A model generated the notes under the pieces. That model worked only from the letters and a program-made list of their open reading frames with translations, searched no databases and was not told where the DNA came from. A DNA stretch of 64,000 bases. Origin: Bacteroidota bacterium. Its GTDB lineage: Bacteria; Bacteroidota; Bacteroidia; Bacteroidales; FEN-979. The stretch lies in contig JAPLDF010000005.1 in the NCBI GenBank assembly GCA_026391835.1, positions 21,575-85,574 on the forward strand. Direction: 5' to 3'. A program made the position numbers and the translations under genes. Positions within the stretch are counted from its first letter, which is position 1. Every line of letters begins with the position of its first letter. Shown piece by piece: positions 16,449 through 24,057 of the stretch.

Positions 16449-17462
16449 TTACCTCATCGGATACTTCTTAAAGATCTCCTCACTCTTCATGAGAATATCA
16501 ATGTACTGTGCTCTTCTGTAAGCAAAGGGATCTTTCTGGTTCTTGCGCGAAAGCTTGCCGCGGAAAGCGTCGATGTTGTCGTATTTCTTATGATCCATCC
16601 AGCCGTCAAGTTCCTCAATAATCTTTGTGATCTGGCCGATGCCGTTTTTGTAAACAGCACTTACCACCTGCACGCAGTCGGCACCGGTGAGGATCATCTT
16701 GGCAACATCCTTGCCGGTAAAAATCCCGGTATTGGCACACAATGATCCGCGTATCTCTCCGAACAGCAACCCGATAAAACGCATGGGGAGGCGGTTATCC
16801 TCCTCATGGCTCAGGTTGTATGGAAAATGGTGCTGCTCGGTTTCCATGTCGATGTCGGGCTGGAACATGCGGTTGAACAATACAAACCCGTCCACGCCGG
16901 CATAATACATATTCTGAACCAGCATCAGGGTGTTCGTGTAGAACGGGCTCAGCTTCACGCTTACCGGGATCTTCACGCTTTTCTTCACTTCGCTTACGAT
17001 ATCGAGCTGTTCATTCAGAATTGCTTTCCCTTCGCGTTTGAAATCGCCGGGTACCGAGTAAAAATTGAGTTCAAGTGCATTGATCCCTGTATTCTCGAGC
17101 TGCCTGGCATATTCCACCCACGTTTCATCAAACGTGCAGTTCAAACTGGCAATCACCGGGATATTCACCGAGTTGACCACCTTTTTCAGGTGACTTAAAT
17201 GTTCACGCGGACCGGCATGGTCGATGTCGGGAAACAGGCTGATCATCTCAGCGTGACGGTCGTTGTACTGGTTCAGTTCTTCGCTCATCTGAAGCCGTTC
17301 CAGTTCGATCTGTTCCTCAAAAAGTGTTTTATAAACGATCGCTGCAGCACCGGCCTCTTCCATCCTTTTGCAATTGTCCACATCCTTCACCAGGTTGCTT
17401 GCGCCTACAATGACGGGATTCTTCAGCTGAAGCCCCATATAACGTGTTGATAAATTTGCCAT
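16449..17462 (-). CDS. Dihydroorotate dehydrogenase-like flavoprotein
   Basis: 337 residues with a TIM-barrel FMN-binding layout: NPVIVGASNLVKD near the start, IPVIASLNC, NALELNFYS, IPVSVKLSPF, and a C-terminal TGKDVAKMILTGADCVQVVSA phosphate-binding segment. These match dihydroorotate/dihydropyrimidine dehydrogenase-like proteins. The catalytic base position and substrate loops differ from true PyrD as far as I can see, so the substrate is uncertain. It lies 43 bases after PFOR on the same strand, and a TATATTTG box on the minus strand (17493-17500) may give it its own start. The association with PFOR is common in Bacteroidota and suggests a redox role rather than pyrimidine synthesis. Confidence 0.82.
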   Translation of the reverse strand: MANLSTRYMGLQLKNPVIVGASNLVKDVDNCKRMEEAGAAAIVYKTLFEEQIELERLQMSEELNQYNDRHAEMISLFPDIDHAGPREHLSHLKKVVNSVNIPVIASLNCTFDETWVEYARQLENTGINALELNFYSVPGDFKREGKAILNEQLDIVSEVKKSVKIPVSVKLSPFYTNTLMLVQNMYYAGVDGFVLFNRMFQPDIDMETEQHHFPYNLSHEEDNRLPMRFIGLLFGEIRGSLCANTGIFTGKDVAKMILTGADCVQVVSAVYKNGIGQITKIIEELDGWMDHKKYDNIDAFRGKLSRKNQKDPFAYRRAQYIDILMKSEEIFKKYPMR

Positions 17463-17505
17463 GACAGTTTTTTTAGTAATAAAATGGTACTACAAATATA
17501 TGTTT

Positions 17506-20500
17506 TTATTGTTCGTAACTCATGCCGGCCAGCCGTTTGTAATTGCTGTATCTCCATTTGGCATTCTCTTCAGCAGCCTTGAACAATTCCGCGGCCTCTT
17601 CAGGGAACATCTTCTGGAGAGAGGAATAACGCACTTCGCTGAGCAGGAAGTCCTGGAAGGCACTCCATTCCGGTTCTTTCGAATCGAGTGTGAACGGGTT
17701 CTTCCCCGCATTGCCGTTGACCGGGTTGTACCGATACAATTGCCAGTAGCCGGAGGTCACCGCGCGGTCCATCTCCTCCTCCACTTTGCCCATGCCGAGT
17801 TTCAGGCCATGGTTGATACAGGGAGAATAGGCGATGATGAGCGATGGTCCGTCGTATGCCTCAGCTTCCTTGATGGCGCGGAAGAGCTGGCTGTTGTTGG
17901 CACCCATCGAAACCTGTGAAACATATACATAGCCGTATGTCATGGCCATGGCGCCGAGATCTTTCTTGCGGACTTTCTTGCCGGAAGCGGCAAACTTGGC
18001 GATGGCGCCAACCGGTGTCGACTTGGAAGCCTGTCCGCCGGTGTTCGAATACACTTCGGTATCCAGTACAAGGATGTTGATATCTTCGCCGGATGCGATC
18101 ACGTGGTCGAGGCCGCCGTAACCGATATCATAGGCCCAGCCGTCGCCGCCGATGATCCAGATGGATTTCTTGACCAGGTACTGGCGCAGGTTGAGCAGTT
18201 CCTTTGAAAGCACGTTGTTTTCCTTCGTGAGCAACGGGATCAGCACCGCAGCTGCGGCTTTGGAAGCTTCAGCGTTGTACATGCCGTCGATCCATGCCCG
18301 CATGGCATCCAGTGTGGCTGCATTCATCATGTTTTCCTTGATGGCTGCACGCATCCTGTCGGCCATGCGCTTGCGGAGCTGGGTAATGGCAACCGCCATT
18401 CCGTAACCATATTCGGCATTGTCCTCAAACAGGGAGTTGGCCCATGCAGGACCCTGTCCGTCCACATTCGGGCGGTAAGGTGTAAACGGGGCGGTACCAC
18501 CATAGATGGAGGAGCAGCCTGTTGCGTTGGAGATCATCATCCGGTCGCCGTACAGCTGGGTAAGCAGTTTCACGTAAGGTGTTTCACCACAGCCGGCACA
18601 GGCACCCGAGAACTCAAAGAGGGGTTGTGCAAACTGGCTGTTTTTAAAGGTCTTGAACCGGTCGATCACGTTGGTTTTATAAGTTACCTTGCTGATGTTG
18701 TAATCCCAGTTGGTGGTTTCCGGCATCTGGCTTTCGAGTGCCTGGAATTCGAGCGCCTTGGTTTTGGCGGGGCACACATCCACACAGTTTCCGCAACCGG
18801 TGCAGTCGAGCGGGGATACCTGGATACGGAATTCAAAACCGGCAAGTTCCTTGCCCACGGCTTTCAGCGTCGTCATCTCCGAAGGTGCTGCCTGTTTTTC
18901 GGCTTCGTTCAGCAGGAACGGGCGGATGGCTGCGTGGGGACATACATAAGCGCACTGGTTGCACTGGATGCAGTTTTCGGCGATCCATTCGGGCACATTC
19001 ACGGCAATACCGCGTTTTTCAAGTTGGGTCGTTCCATTGGGGAAGGTCCCATCCTCGCGTCCCAGGAATGCGCTGACGGGGATGTCGTCGCCGTTCATGG
19101 CACTTACCGGGTCAAAGATCTGGCGGATGAAGGCATCCTTGTTTTCGGCACCGGCCGGTTTGATGACAATTTTCGACCATTCGGCCGGAATGTCAAGTTT
19201 GGTGAGTTCACCACCGCGGTCGATGGCTGCATAGTTCATGTTCACAATATCCTCGCCCTTGCGGCCGTATGTCTTGTAAATGGCTTTTTTCATGTCGGCA
19301 ACCGTTTGCTCGAACGGGATCACGTTCGACACCTTGAAGAAGGCGCTCTGCATGATGGAGTTGGTGCGGTTTCCCAGGCCGATCTCTTCGGCAATCTTGG
19401 TGGCGTCGATGATATAGACGTTGATCTTATGATCGGCGATATATTTCTTCATGTGATCGGGCAGGCGGCGTTTGGTCTCTTCGGCATCCCAGATGGAGTT
19501 GAGAAGGAAGGTACCACCGTCTTTCAGCCCTTTGAGCATGTCGTATTTCTCAAGGTAGGCGGGTACGTGACAGGCAACGAAATCGGGGGTGATCACCAGG
19601 TAGGGCGAACGGATCGGCTTGTCGCCGAAACGGAGATGCGAAACGGTGATCCCGCCTGACTTTTTGGAGTCATAGGCAAAATAGGCCTGTGCATATTTGT
19701 CGGTGCTGTCGCCGATGATCTTGATGGAGTTCTTGTTGGCGCCAACGGTACCGTCGGAACCGATGCCATAAAATTTGGCCGAATAGGTGCCCTTCGGCGC
19801 GATGTCCATCTCGGGGATCAAAGGCAGGGAGTGGAAGGTGACATCATCCACGATGCCGAGGGTGAAGTGGTTCTTGGGTTCCTTTGCCTTGAGGTTGTCG
19901 TAAACCGTAATGATCTGCGACGGCGTGGTATCCTTTGAACTGAGGCCATAGCGTCCGGCGATGATCATCGGGCGGTTATCGCGTTCGTAGAACATGTCGC
20001 GGATATCGAGGTACAGCGGATCGCCATTGGCGCCGGGCTCCTTGGTGCGGTCGAGCACGCAGATGCGTTTTACGCTCGCCGGCAATACATTGAAGAAATA
20101 TTTTGCCGAGAACGGGCGATAAAGGTGAACCGAGATCAGTCCGACCTTCTCCCCTTTTGCCACCAGGTAATCGATCACCTCCTTGGTGGTATCGGTAATC
20201 GAGCCCATGGCTACGAGAATGTTTTCAGCTTCGGGGTGACCGTAGTACATAAACGGGTGGTACACGCGTCCGGTCATTTTGGTGATTTCCTGCATGTAGC
20301 CGTCAACCACGTCGGGGATCGGCTCATAAAAACGGTTGATGGCCTCCTTGGCCTGGAAGAAAATATCGGGGTTCTGGGCGGTGCCGCGGGTAACCGGGTG
20401 TTCGGGGTTCAAAGCGCGGTCGCGGAAAGCCTGCACGGCATCCATGTCGAGCAGCTTCATCATATCTTCATTCTCGAACATCTCGATCTTCTGGATCTCA

Positions 20501-21039
20501 TGGGATGTGCGGAATCCGTCGAAGAAATGGAGGAACGGGATGCGTGTTTTGATGGCGGCAAGGTGGGCGATGCCCGCCAGGTCCATCACTTCCTGTACCG
20601 AACCGGAAGCCAGCATGGCGAAACCGGTCTGGCGCGTGGCATACACGTCGCCGTGGTCGCCAAAAATTGAGAGGGCGTGGGCGGCAACCGTACGCGCACT
20701 TACATGGAATACGGCCGGGAGCAACTCACCGGCCAGCTTGTACATGTTGGGGATCATCAGCAGCAAACCCTGTGAAGCGGTAAACGTAGTGGTAAGGGCA
20801 CCTGCCTGGAGGGAACCGTGCAGGGTACCTGCAGCGCCGGCTTCAGATTGCATTTCTACAACCTTTACCTCTTCGCCAAAAAGATTTTTGCGACCGTGGG
20901 CAGCCCATTCATCGACGTTTTCGGCCATGTTTGAGGAGGGAGTGATGGGATAGATGGCGGCAACCTCGCTGAACATGTAGGCCATATGTGCCGCGGCCTG
21001 GTTTCCGTCACAGGATAAAAATTTCTTTGCTTTATTCAT
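17506..21039 (-). CDS. nifJ: Pyruvate:ferredoxin (flavodoxin) oxidoreductase
   Basis: 1177 residues, the full length of the homodimeric enzyme. The pyruvate-binding domain begins at the N-terminus (AAIYPITPSSNMAE, FTASQGLLLMIPNMYK). It is followed by the gamma-like domain with AMGSITDTTKEVIDYL, then a two-cluster ferredoxin domain (CIQCNQCAYVCPHAA and CTGCGNCVDVCPAK). The C-terminal thiamine diphosphate domain has GDGWAYDIGYGGLDH and YSNTGGQASKSTPVGA, with CAGCGE supplying cysteines for the third cluster. It converts pyruvate and CoA to acetyl-CoA, CO2 and reduced ferredoxin, a central step of anaerobic fermentation. An upstream TAATTTTG on the minus strand (21095-21102) is a likely -7 box. 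Confidence 0.97.
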   Translation of the reverse strand: MNKAKKFLSCDGNQAAAHMAYMFSEVAAIYPITPSSNMAENVDEWAAHGRKNLFGEEVKVVEMQSEAGAAGTLHGSLQAGALTTTFTASQGLLLMIPNMYKLAGELLPAVFHVSARTVAAHALSIFGDHGDVYATRQTGFAMLASGSVQEVMDLAGIAHLAAIKTRIPFLHFFDGFRTSHEIQKIEMFENEDMMKLLDMDAVQAFRDRALNPEHPVTRGTAQNPDIFFQAKEAINRFYEPIPDVVDGYMQEITKMTGRVYHPFMYYGHPEAENILVAMGSITDTTKEVIDYLVAKGEKVGLISVHLYRPFSAKYFFNVLPASVKRICVLDRTKEPGANGDPLYLDIRDMFYERDNRPMIIAGRYGLSSKDTTPSQIITVYDNLKAKEPKNHFTLGIVDDVTFHSLPLIPEMDIAPKGTYSAKFYGIGSDGTVGANKNSIKIIGDSTDKYAQAYFAYDSKKSGGITVSHLRFGDKPIRSPYLVITPDFVACHVPAYLEKYDMLKGLKDGGTFLLNSIWDAEETKRRLPDHMKKYIADHKINVYIIDATKIAEEIGLGNRTNSIMQSAFFKVSNVIPFEQTVADMKKAIYKTYGRKGEDIVNMNYAAIDRGGELTKLDIPAEWSKIVIKPAGAENKDAFIRQIFDPVSAMNGDDIPVSAFLGREDGTFPNGTTQLEKRGIAVNVPEWIAENCIQCNQCAYVCPHAAIRPFLLNEAEKQAAPSEMTTLKAVGKELAGFEFRIQVSPLDCTGCGNCVDVCPAKTKALEFQALESQMPETTNWDYNISKVTYKTNVIDRFKTFKNSQFAQPLFEFSGACAGCGETPYVKLLTQLYGDRMMISNATGCSSIYGGTAPFTPYRPNVDGQGPAWANSLFEDNAEYGYGMAVAITQLRKRMADRMRAAIKENMMNAATLDAMRAWIDGMYNAEASKAAAAVLIPLLTKENNVLSKELLNLRQYLVKKSIWIIGGDGWAYDIGYGGLDHVIASGEDINILVLDTEVYSNTGGQASKSTPVGAIAKFAASGKKVRKKDLGAMAMTYGYVYVSQVSMGANNSQLFRAIKEAEAYDGPSLIIAYSPCINHGLKLGMGKVEEEMDRAVTSGYWQLYRYNPVNGNAGKNPFTLDSKEPEWSAFQDFLLSEVRYSSLQKMFPEEAAELFKAAEENAKWRYSNYKRLAGMSYEQ

Positions 21040-21162
21040 AATATATTGATTTTTAATTACTTAATTTCAGTATTGTGAAATCGCTAACAAGCGGCAAAAT
21101 TACAAATTAAATTTGAGATAAGGATTGTTATGGAAGGGAAATTTCTTTTGGGTTAATACAGG

Positions 21163-21197
21163 GACGAATGACAAGTGACAAGGGACAAGTGACTAGT
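21163..21197. repeat. 7-bp tandem repeat (unit GACAAGT), 5 copies
   Basis: GACGAAT, GACAAGT, GACAAGG, GACAAGT, GACTAGT at exact 7-base steps in the 240-base spacer upstream of PFOR. The same unit reappears at 23209-23250. I see nothing else in this spacer beyond the PFOR promoter box. Confidence 0.85.
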
Positions 21198-21278
21198 GGG
21201 GACTTTGCAGGAAACGGGATGGATGATCTCAGTTAATTCTTTACATGTCATAGGAAAATCATATTAAGGGTTCATTGT

Positions 21279-23069
21279 TCAGGAGGGTTTGGTTTTATAA
21301 AAGATCCCGCAGATTATCATCGTGATAATAATAATGACAGAAAACGCGACATTTACAATCAGATTATAGAAAACCGCAAATTGTAATCCATCGGTATACA
21401 TTTTATCGTTTTCATAATATTTGACGGTGGTTTTCCATGTGTCTGCAAAAGATTCACTGATACATCCTGCCCGGCGGATTAACGAGTCATTGAAATTGTA
21501 CAGCATATAGGGGAAGCCTGTTTTATTTACAAACTGTTCCAATGGCTTATAAAAAACAAAGCCGGTAAACACATCCTCATATTTTAATTCGTTGGTTGGA
21601 AACCCGATTGCGCCATCAAAATTATCCGATCCGAACGGGCTGTTTGCAAAGTTAAACCCTTCATCCGGATTTCCCGCCAGGGAGAACGCTTTATCCCATT
21701 TGCCGTTTTGAACCTGTCCCCAGAAAATCCCCAAACCAAACGGCACGGTGTTGATCATAACATTGCAGACTTTGCCGGGGAGCGCCTCCATCAATAGTTC
21801 AGTTGTATTGATTTTACTGTAATAGTGCCCCTTCCTGTTTCCATGAGCATCCCTGATCAGCCCATACCCGTGCCGGGCGTTCATGATAACCAGGCCTTTT
21901 ACGCTTTTTTCATGTTTCCCGGGTTTGGTTTTGTAGCTGTCAATTATATGCTCTGCCATTATTTGATCCCTTTTATCCTTTGGCGCGTTCTGCCATTTTT
22001 CCGGGGTCATGGTCTCCCAATCAACGGGCATATCTGTAAAATACCAGTTAATTTTTAAACTGTCAGCAGTATGCATATTTATCTTATTCACATGCTTCAG
22101 CAAATCAAACATATTCGTAAGTGGCCATAATGGCCATATCGGGTTACAGCTTCTTTGCAAAAGTGCAGTTGCTTTATTCAATGAATCTTCTGCCGGGAAG
22201 GCGGTATTCAGATAGGTGTGTAACGTGTCCTGATAACTTATGGAACCCAATTCCGTATAAATATTTCCAACTTTATCAGCAAACCGTTTATCGCTGACGA
22301 TTCTGGTTATCAGTTCATATTGCGTGTACTCTGAGTGGGGAACTCTTTCATTCAGTACCACCAGGTCATATTTGTCAAATAAACCAAAAACATAATCAAC
22401 CGGGTTTTGAGCGTGGGTTTTAACAAATTCCGCATATTCCCTTGTTTCAGAATTTACAGGGTATTCAGGATAAAATGTGGTTGAAAAACGTGCGTTCTCT
22501 TTAAAAAACGGGCTAGTCTTAACAAAGACAGTCAGTGCAGCGATACAAAGAATTGTTAAAAATGAACCCAAACGCAATCCTTTGTTGCTCACCGGATTTT
22601 TAATTGTTTTTGTTAAGGAAACCATCTCCCACCAGGGTTTTTTAAAAACAAAAAACAATACCAGCATGGTAATCGTGAAAGCAATCATCAAAACCGAGGG
22701 AATGAGCAACTGGGATGGTTTATATATATGAAGACCATTTATCAGGGATACCGGCAACATTAATAAAAAGAAAAACTTGCAAACCACCTCCCTGACCAGG
22801 AGATCCCTTGCCCCGGGATCCGGGTTTGTCATTCCGGTTACCTGCAGACCTGTGATCATCTTTACCAGGGTTCTTCCCCTTAAAAGAAAATAACAACCAG
22901 GGTAGTATAAAATCCAGGTGATCCAAAATACGGTAAATGAATCAATAAAGAAAAACCGGATGACCAGCTGTTGAACTATAAATGAAATACAATAGATCAG
23001 TACAACATCAATCAGGGCTGAGAATGCCCTGCGCCAGAACAGCACTTTTAACCTGTTTTGATTTTCCAT
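21279..23069 (-). CDS. RDD membrane protein fused to an EreA/ChaN-like domain
   Basis: 596 residues. Residues about 10-145 have the RDD family pattern: RAFSALIDVVLIYCISF, a second helix (WITWILYYPGCYFLL) and GRTLVKMITGLQV. A further membrane helix lies near 175-190. Residues about 210-540 look like an extracytoplasmic domain of the erythromycin-esterase/ChaN/TraB type: YDLVVLNERVPHSEYTQYEL occupies the place of the GExHG strand, and the DQIMAEHII segment then GLVIMNARHGYG matches the MAxxI and GxxHA elements. The C-terminus ends in one more membrane helix (VAFSVIIIITMIICGIFY). I infer a membrane-tethered domain facing the periplasm. The key Gly-Glu pair is Asn-Glu here. Substrate unknown. Confidence 0.7.
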   Translation of the reverse strand: MENQNRLKVLFWRRAFSALIDVVLIYCISFIVQQLVIRFFFIDSFTVFWITWILYYPGCYFLLRGRTLVKMITGLQVTGMTNPDPGARDLLVREVVCKFFFLLMLPVSLINGLHIYKPSQLLIPSVLMIAFTITMLVLFFVFKKPWWEMVSLTKTIKNPVSNKGLRLGSFLTILCIAALTVFVKTSPFFKENARFSTTFYPEYPVNSETREYAEFVKTHAQNPVDYVFGLFDKYDLVVLNERVPHSEYTQYELITRIVSDKRFADKVGNIYTELGSISYQDTLHTYLNTAFPAEDSLNKATALLQRSCNPIWPLWPLTNMFDLLKHVNKINMHTADSLKINWYFTDMPVDWETMTPEKWQNAPKDKRDQIMAEHIIDSYKTKPGKHEKSVKGLVIMNARHGYGLIRDAHGNRKGHYYSKINTTELLMEALPGKVCNVMINTVPFGLGIFWGQVQNGKWDKAFSLAGNPDEGFNFANSPFGSDNFDGAIGFPTNELKYEDVFTGFVFYKPLEQFVNKTGFPYMLYNFNDSLIRRAGCISESFADTWKTTVKYYENDKMYTDGLQFAVFYNLIVNVAFSVIIIITMIICGIFYKTKPS

Positions 23070-23203
23070 ATCCTGTTTTCCCTGGTTAACTCCTTATAAC
23101 TCCCTGTGAAAGTCGTTGAGGTAGTTTCAATGAAAAATGCTGAAAATCATTCGATCAGTAAAACGATGAATGTCGTTGATTTGTTGTTGAGGCTACGGCA
23201 AGT

Positions 23204-23256
23204 GACATGACAAATGACAAGTGACAAATGACAAGTGACAAGTGACAAGTGACAGG
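23204..23256. repeat. 7-bp tandem repeat (GACAAGT/GACAAAT)
   Basis: Six uninterrupted heptamers from 23209 to 23250 (GACAAAT, GACAAGT, GACAAAT, then three GACAAGT), flanked by degenerate GACATGA-like units. It lies upstream of the RDD gene in a 676-base gene-free stretch before tRNA-Glu, which otherwise holds the 11-bp repeats and the dispersed repeat listed separately. Confidence 0.9.
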
Positions 23257-23325
23257 ATAAATGGCGTAGAAAACCAGCTGCATGTCTGTCTCGTTTTTTA
23301 AAACGGCTAAGTTGGATACCGGGGT

Positions 23326-23383
23326 AAAAGTACGAAGTACAACGTACTTCGCGGTGTATCGCACTAAATGTCAGAAGTCAGGA
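23326..23383 (+). repeat. Dispersed repeat, copy 1 (GTAC-word element)
   Basis: GTAC words at 7-base steps (AGTACGA, AGTACAA, CGTACTT) lead into CGCGGTGTATCGCACTAAATGTCAGAAGTCAGG. The second part is nearly identical to the complement of 50021-50058, so this is a two-copy dispersed element about 27 kb apart in inverted orientation. Confidence 0.8.
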
Positions 23384-23460
23384 CCGATCATATCATGTAT
23401 AGTCAATTCAGTACAAACACATTTACCTGTATAGTTTTTTCAGTATAGGACACATATACC

Positions 23461-23492
23461 GACCATAGACTGACCATAGACTGACCATAGAC
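23461..23492. repeat. 11-bp tandem repeat, 3 copies (GACCATAGACT)
   Basis: Three copies of GACCATAGACT at exact 11-base spacing, the last one truncated by a base. No coding potential. Confidence 0.9.
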
Positions 23493-23524
23493 CTAACTCG
23501 AACCTTGACCGGTGACAGGTTACA

Positions 23525-23570
23525 GGAAGGTTAGAGAAAGGTTAGAGGAAGGTTAGAGAAAGGTTAGAGG
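23525..23570. repeat. 11-bp tandem repeat, 4 copies (AAGGTTAGAGR)
   Basis: Four units alternating GAAGGTTAGAG and AAAGGTTAGAG at exact 11-base steps, 33 bases after the previous 11-bp repeat but with an unrelated unit. Confidence 0.9.
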
Positions 23571-23696
23571 AATGGACCAAAAAGCAAGGGGAAATTTTGT
23601 ATAAAACGAGTGGCTCGTTGAATTGGTGTGCATGCGGACGGAACAGTTTTTTCCATGAAACAAATATATGAAATTTTCAGAGATTTTATTTTTTTC

Positions 23697-23727
23697 TTGC
23701 ATAGAAAAAAGGAATATTGTATTTTTG
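23697..23727 (+). promoter_or_regulatory. Promoter of tRNA-Glu
   Basis: TATTTTTG (23720-23727) fits TAnnTTTG, and TTG (23697-23699) lies 20 bases upstream. The box ends 19 bases before the tRNA 5' end. Confidence 0.75.
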
Positions 23728-23746
23728 CAGCATCAAAATAACCAAT

Positions 23747-23818
23747 GGCCGGTTCGTCTAGGGGTTAGGACGCCAGGTTTTCATCCTGGTAACAGGGGTT
23801 CGATTCCCCTACAGGCTA
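23747..23818 (+). tRNA. tRNA-Glu (TTC)
   Basis: A 72-base cloverleaf starting GGCCGGTTCGTCTAGGGG. The anticodon stem CCAGG/CCTGG has loop TTTTCAT, anticodon TTC (glutamate). The T arm is AGGGG TTCGATT CCCCT. The acceptor stem pairs except for a G-A opposition at 5-68. Discriminator A; CCA not fully encoded. Promoter and terminator flank it, so it is a single-gene unit. Confidence 0.94.
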
Positions 23819-23833
23819 CAGAAATTAAATATA

Positions 23834-23874
23834 AACCGCTGCAAAACAAACACTTGCAGCGGTTTTCTTTTTCC
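23834..23874 (+). terminator. Terminator after tRNA-Glu
   Basis: Perfect 11-bp arms AACCGCTGCAA (23834-23844) and TTGCAGCGGTT (23854-23864), followed by TTCTTTTTCC. Confidence 0.9.
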
Positions 23875-23900
23875 AGGGGGCGAATGCGGGGGTGAATGGA

Positions 23901-23984
23901 AAATCTAAAATGGCATATCTGAAATGCAAAATGCGGAACGTGATATCACATTTCACATTTCAGATTTTGCCGTTTGGATTTGTA
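23901..23984. repeat. Inverted 7-bp-periodic repeat (AAATnnn / ATTTnnn)
   Basis: Twelve consecutive heptamers can be read without a gap: AAATCTA, AAATGGC, ATATCTG, AAATGCA, AAATGCG, then GAACGTG, ATATCAC, ATTTCAC, ATTTCAG, ATTTTGC, CGTTTGG, ATTTGTA. The first half carries AAAT words and the second half their complements, giving an imperfect palindrome. It lies between the tRNA-Glu terminator and the converging propeller-protein gene. Confidence 0.8.
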
Positions 23985-24057
23985 GCGGGGACAATTCAAT
24001 TATCTAACCTCGACCTGATCAGAGATATCGCTGAAATAGTTGCTTTTATTGAGTCTT

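Noticed and set aside
23204..23256. Possible CRISPR array in the repeat-rich 23 kb spacer
   Set aside because: Units are 7 or 11 bases without unique spacers and no cas genes are near.
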